Assembly (NCBI GenBank): GCA_052386975.1
Contig: JBQTJQ010000008.1
Location: 1 to 6,341 of the forward strand
From: JACPFV01 sp052386975
Lineage (GTDB): Bacteria > Pseudomonadota > Gammaproteobacteria > Nevskiales > Nevskiaceae
Direction of reading: 5' to 3'
Length of the DNA: 6,341 nucleotides
A program made the position numbers and the translations under genes. Below the pieces are notes generated by a model that was not told where the DNA came from, ran no database searches, and worked only from the letters and a program-made list of their open reading frames with translations. Below are positions 3,973 through 6,341 of this stretch, piece by piece; the stretch's first letter is position 1; each line of letters opens with the position of its first letter.

Positions 3973-6341
3973 GATATGACGACCGGTTGACGCTTCGCGC
4001 CCCATTTCCCCGGCGGACCGGCGAACACGCCGGGGCAGGGCGCGCCGCACTGCTTGCAGCGGCCGTCGTCGGTCAGGCGCCACTCCAGCAGCCGGTACCA
4101 GTCGCGCACGATCAGGCGCTCGCCGCAGCCGTGGCACTGGGTGGTGCCGCCGTCGGTGTCGTGGACGTTGCCGGTGTAGACGTATCGCAGACCGTTCTTG
4201 AGCGCGATGGCCCGCGCGCGTGTCAGCGTGGGCGGCGGCGTGGGCGGCTTGTCCATCATCTTCCAGTCCGGATGGAAGGCGGTGAAATGCAGCGGCACGT
4301 CTGGCCCGAGGTTCGAGAGGATCCACTGTGTCTCTTCCTCGATCTCGGCGTCGGAGTCGTTCTCGCCCGGGATCAGCAGCGTGGTGATCTCGAACCACAC
4401 CTTCGTCTCGCGCTTGAGGTAAACCAGCGTGTCGAGCACCGGCTGCAAATGGCCGCCGCAGACCTTCCAGTAGAAGCGCTCGGTGAAGCCTTTCAGGTCC
4501 ACGTTGGCCGCGTCCATCCAGCGGTACATCTCGGCGCGCGGCTCGGCGCACTGGAAGCCGGCGGTCACGCTGACCGCCTTGAGCCCGAGCTCGTGGCAGG
4601 CCTGCGCGGTGTCGATGGCGTATTCGTGGAACACCACCGGGTCGTTGTAGGTGAAGGCGATGCTGCTGCAGCCGAGCTGCTTGGCCACGCGCGCGAGCTT
4701 CTCGGGGCTGGCGGCGTCGGCCAGCTTGTCGACTTCGCGCGATTTCGAGATGTCCCAATTTTGGCAGTTCGCGATGGCCAGGAATGGGGCGAGATAAGAG
4801 TGGTCCGGATGATCCACTTCGAGGTTGTAGACCTCGCCGTTGTATGGAAGCCGCTCGATGCGGGTGATCGGCACCAGGAAGCTTCGGCCAGAATCGCGAT
4901 TGCGAGACCGCTCCGGGTGATCGTCTGGCCGCGGATCGTAGCGCTTGAGCAGGAAGCAGACGGTGTAGATCTTTCGCTGGGAAACCGTGCGCCCTTCTAT
5001 CACGCCTGTCGGTGGAGGCGTGTATTCGCTGTACGCGGGTAGCAATCCCAGATGCAGGCCCAGTTCAAAGATACCCAATGCGAGTTGCTCCGAGACCGTT
5101 CCAGCCTTGACGTGCGTTGCGTCGCGATGGCCATCCCCGGCGAAATACCCCTCAAGGAAAGCACGCAGCACGGATTCCGTAGCGTCCCGGATACACGAAG
5201 GCACGCGCTTGCCGTACGCATGACGGCCACAGAGCGTCTCGAACAGGCGTGCCAGGGACGTCTGCCGGCACTCGACCGTGATGGTGGTGCGCCGCGGGAC
5301 GATGACAGGCCGCGCGTTAAAGAGTTCGACCAGCAGGCGCGCGGTCTGCGCGATGAGGTCTTGCTCGTGCCGGCCGAAGCAGAAGGAGACGACGCATGAG
5401 TTCGGGCGATCCGGATGGGGGATCAGGGTGCCTTCCGCACAGAAAAGCCCGAGCAGCCATGCCAGGCCTGGACTCAGTGGGATCTTTGCGGGAATCCCGT
5501 CTCCCTTTTCGCCCATGAATCGCACTCGAGCGCCGCGCTTCACGAGCACGACGGGGCGGTCATTCTCGGTTGCCACCAGGATTCCACGCGCGAGTTGTCC
5601 ACGCAGTTTGCGCAGGTAGGCGGGGTGGTAGCCGGTCGCGGCGGCGAGCTGCCCGGAGGTTGCTTCCACCCGTAGCAAATGGGCCAGCTGGCTAGTAGCG
5701 ACGCGTCGAGGCCGCGCTGCGTGAGCACGGACCTCCAGTTTGGCAAGCCACTCTGCCGTGTCGAGCACTGGGTTGTTATTCCCAGCGTGACGCCTCGGAA
5801 CAACCAGATAGTGATCGGTCGTCAAGTCGGCAGCCGGGACCTTCAGCGTGGTGTGAGGGTCCGAGCGATGTACTGCGAAAACGTTGTGATCGGGCGTCGC
5901 CAAAAGCGTGGGGTTGCAGGCCGCGCGTATCGAAACCAGCTCCCCTGAGTATGGCCTCGCAAAAACCTTGGAAACGGAAGCTGCCTTGCCGTCACGCACC
6001 CACACCTGAAGTCGACCCGGGATGCCAGCGCGCCCCTCGCCGAGAGGAATCTTTTCGGGGCATTCTTCAAATAGATCATGGACTCGCCGCATCCCATCGG
6101 CGGTCGCGATCCAGGTGGTGCCGGGGACGCAAAACTTGCAGGCCAGGTTGCATCCCGCCGTGCCGAACGAAAGGATCGGCGTGCCGGGCAGGTAATGATT
6201 CAGCGGTTTCTTCTCGATCGGGTCGATGCAGAAGCCGCTCGAGCGGCCGTAGCTGGTCAGCACGATCGCGTCGCCGGCGCGGGCGCGCACGAAGCACAGG
6301 CCCTGCTCGCCGTCGTGCAGCTTGCAGGCGCGCGGGCACAC
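3969..6341 (-). CDS. amrS: AmrS radical SAM enzyme of the AmmeMemoRadiSam system, interrupted by an intein (5' partial)
   Basis: The open frame covers 790 residues, of which 71-525 are an intein; the visible spliced product is 335 residues. The first visible codon is GTG, but AmrS proteins start some 20-30 residues earlier, so the true start is beyond base 6341. The N-terminal cysteine segment CPRACKLHDGEQGLCFVR, the radical SAM motif CxxxCxxC (Cys64, Cys68, then Cys526 after splicing), and QNWDISKSREVD after it are typical of the family. So are TYNDPVVFHEYAID, GYF-type barrel strands and the C-terminal zinc-ribbon-like pairs Cys736/Cys739 and Cys762/Cys765. The enzyme would bind a [4Fe-4S] cluster and S-adenosylmethionine and generate radicals in the cytoplasm. 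It is usually encoded with AMMECR1 and Memo proteins, whose joint substrate I cannot state; neither is in this window. It converges on the lipoprotein gene and takes its TAG stop from the REPIN. Confidence 0.93.
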   Translation of the reverse strand: MCPRACKLHDGEQGLCFVRARAGDAIVLTSYGRSSGFCIDPIEKKPLNHYLPGTPILSFGTAGCNLACKFCVPGTTWIATADGMRRVHDLFEECPEKIPLGEGRAGIPGRLQVWVRDGKAASVSKVFARPYSGELVSIRAACNPTLLATPDHNVFAVHRSDPHTTLKVPAADLTTDHYLVVPRRHAGNNNPVLDTAEWLAKLEVRAHAARPRRVATSQLAHLLRVEATSGQLAAATGYHPAYLRKLRGQLARGILVATENDRPVVLVKRGARVRFMGEKGDGIPAKIPLSPGLAWLLGLFCAEGTLIPHPDRPNSCVVSFCFGRHEQDLIAQTARLLVELFNARPVIVPRRTTITVECRQTSLARLFETLCGRHAYGKRVPSCIRDATESVLRAFLEGYFAGDGHRDATHVKAGTVSEQLALGIFELGLHLGLLPAYSEYTPPPTGVIEGRTVSQRKIYTVCFLLKRYDPRPDDHPERSRNRDSGRSFLVPITRIERLPYNGEVYNLEVDHPDHSYLAPFLAIANCQNWDISKSREVDKLADAASPEKLARVAKQLGCSSIAFTYNDPVVFHEYAIDTAQACHELGLKAVSVTAGFQCAEPRAEMYRWMDAANVDLKGFTERFYWKVCGGHLQPVLDTLVYLKRETKVWFEITTLLIPGENDSDAEIEEETQWILSNLGPDVPLHFTAFHPDWKMMDKPPTPPPTLTRARAIALKNGLRYVYTGNVHDTDGGTTQCHGCGERLIVRDWYRLLEWRLTDDGRCKQCGAPCPGVFAGPPGKWGAKRQPVVIS
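4932..5489 (-). other. LAGLIDADG homing endonuclease domain within the intein
   Basis: Covers about residues 285-470 of the visible frame. The two dodecapeptide motifs are LAWLLGLFCAEGTL (293-306) and RAFLEGYFAGDGHR (393-406). Each ends with an acidic residue (Glu303, Asp403) that in this family binds the catalytic divalent metal. The domain would act as a single-chain enzyme cutting the intein-free amrS allele near the insertion site so that repair copies the intein in. Spacing of about 100 residues between the motifs is normal. No stop or frameshift is seen, so the endonuclease has not visibly degenerated. Outer limits are approximate. Confidence 0.87.
5532..5696 (-). other. Probable helix-turn-helix insert in the intein
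   Basis: Residues about 216-270, between the N-terminal splicing domain and the endonuclease, read like a small winged or simple helix-turn-helix. A first helix (TSQLAHLLRVE) is followed by SGQLAAATGYHPAYLRKLRG (229-248), where LAAATGY is a typical helix-turn, and YLRKLRGQL would be a basic recognition helix. A strand-rich segment, ILVATENDRPVVLVKRG, follows and could be a wing. Extra DNA-binding segments of this kind in inteins help position the endonuclease. The assignment rests on residue pattern only. Confidence 0.45.

Larger units (their letters stand above)
4767..6131 (-). mobile_element. Intein with LAGLIDADG homing endonuclease, inserted at the radical SAM cysteine motif
   Basis: The intein is 455 residues long and in frame, with all splicing blocks. 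Block A is CVPGTTWIATADG, starting at Cys71 (intein residue 1). Block B is ATPDHNVF, with Thr149 and His152. Block F is VYNLEVDHPDHSYLA at 504-518, with His514. Block G is FLAIAN ending in Asn525, followed by Cys526 as the +1 nucleophile. Residues 285-470 hold a homing endonuclease. Removing the intein joins CNLACKF to CQNWDISK, restoring an ordinary AmrS sequence with no gap. This sets both boundaries unambiguously. The residue before Asn525 is alanine rather than the usual histidine. The splicing nucleophiles and the endonuclease acids are all intact, so it looks active. Hand counts of G+C in three intein lines (34, 32 and 39 of 60 at 4801, 5041 and 5161) are below two nearby host lines (43 and 44 of 60 at 4501 and 4561), consistent with later arrival. 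Confidence 0.93.

Noticed and set aside
4885..4925. Possible third repeat copy inside the intein (peptide HPERSRNRDSGRS, with a 10-base palindrome AATCGCGATT at 4893-4902)
   Set aside because: The peptide resembles the artefact peptides made by GTCATTCC-type repeats, but the DNA lacks the GTCATTCC ends and the long paired arm. It is more likely a polar linker before the C-terminal splicing domain.
3939..5042. 367-residue plus-strand open frame opposite amrS
   Set aside because: Shadow of the radical SAM and intein coding sequence; it begins inside the REPIN and has no recognisable motif.
3969..6341. Reading the 790-residue frame as a large fused radical SAM enzyme with an extra regulatory domain
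   Set aside because: The insert has intein blocks A, B, F and G, two LAGLIDADG motifs, and splice residues Cys1 and Asn-Cys. Its removal restores an uninterrupted AmrS sequence.

Overview
The window looks like a stretch of a high-GC proteobacterial chromosome. Genes are tightly packed, with 4-base and 1-base overlaps, and gene boundaries carry GTAG-headed REP hairpins. Such REPs are best known from gammaproteobacteria (Pseudomonas, Stenotrophomonas and relatives), so a gammaproteobacterium is my best guess. No rRNA or other taxonomic marker is present to prove it.

Left third (1-2457): a divergent sulfur-handling locus. On the minus strand, two half-size YeeE/YedE-type transporter subunits (907-482 and 485-69) overlap by ATGA and lead into a third gene of which only the signal peptide is in the window (61-1). 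On the plus strand, starting only 30 bases away, a TauE/SafE permease (938-1774) overlaps by one base with an ETHE1-type persulfide dioxygenase (1774-2457). Together they suggest movement of sulfur species across the inner membrane plus oxidation of persulfide to sulfite and export of the product. The same gene families occur in the BigR-controlled hydrogen-sulfide detoxification operons of Xylella and Agrobacterium. No regulator gene is visible here.

Middle (2454-3972): an unrecognised lipoprotein of about 470 residues, bounded by repeats. A single REP supplies the stop codon of the dioxygenase. A second, larger palindromic repeat overlaps the lipoprotein start and appears to supply its ribosome binding site and its signal peptide. 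At the far end an inverted REP pair (REPIN) supplies the stop codons of both the lipoprotein gene and the convergent gene on the other strand.

Right (3969-6341, minus strand): the 5'-truncated gene of AmrS, the radical SAM enzyme of the AMMECR1/Memo/radical-SAM trio. It is interrupted by a full-length 455-residue intein (4767-6131) with a two-motif LAGLIDADG homing endonuclease and a probable extra helix-turn-helix segment. The intein lies exactly at the third cysteine of the CxxxCxxC iron-sulfur motif. The unspliced precursor therefore still has a complete CxxxCxxC, with the intein's own nucleophile Cys1 in the third position. This is the most interesting feature of the window, because cluster binding and splicing could compete for the same residue.

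There is no gene-free stretch over 300 bases. I see no tRNA, rRNA, CRISPR array or insertion sequence transposase.
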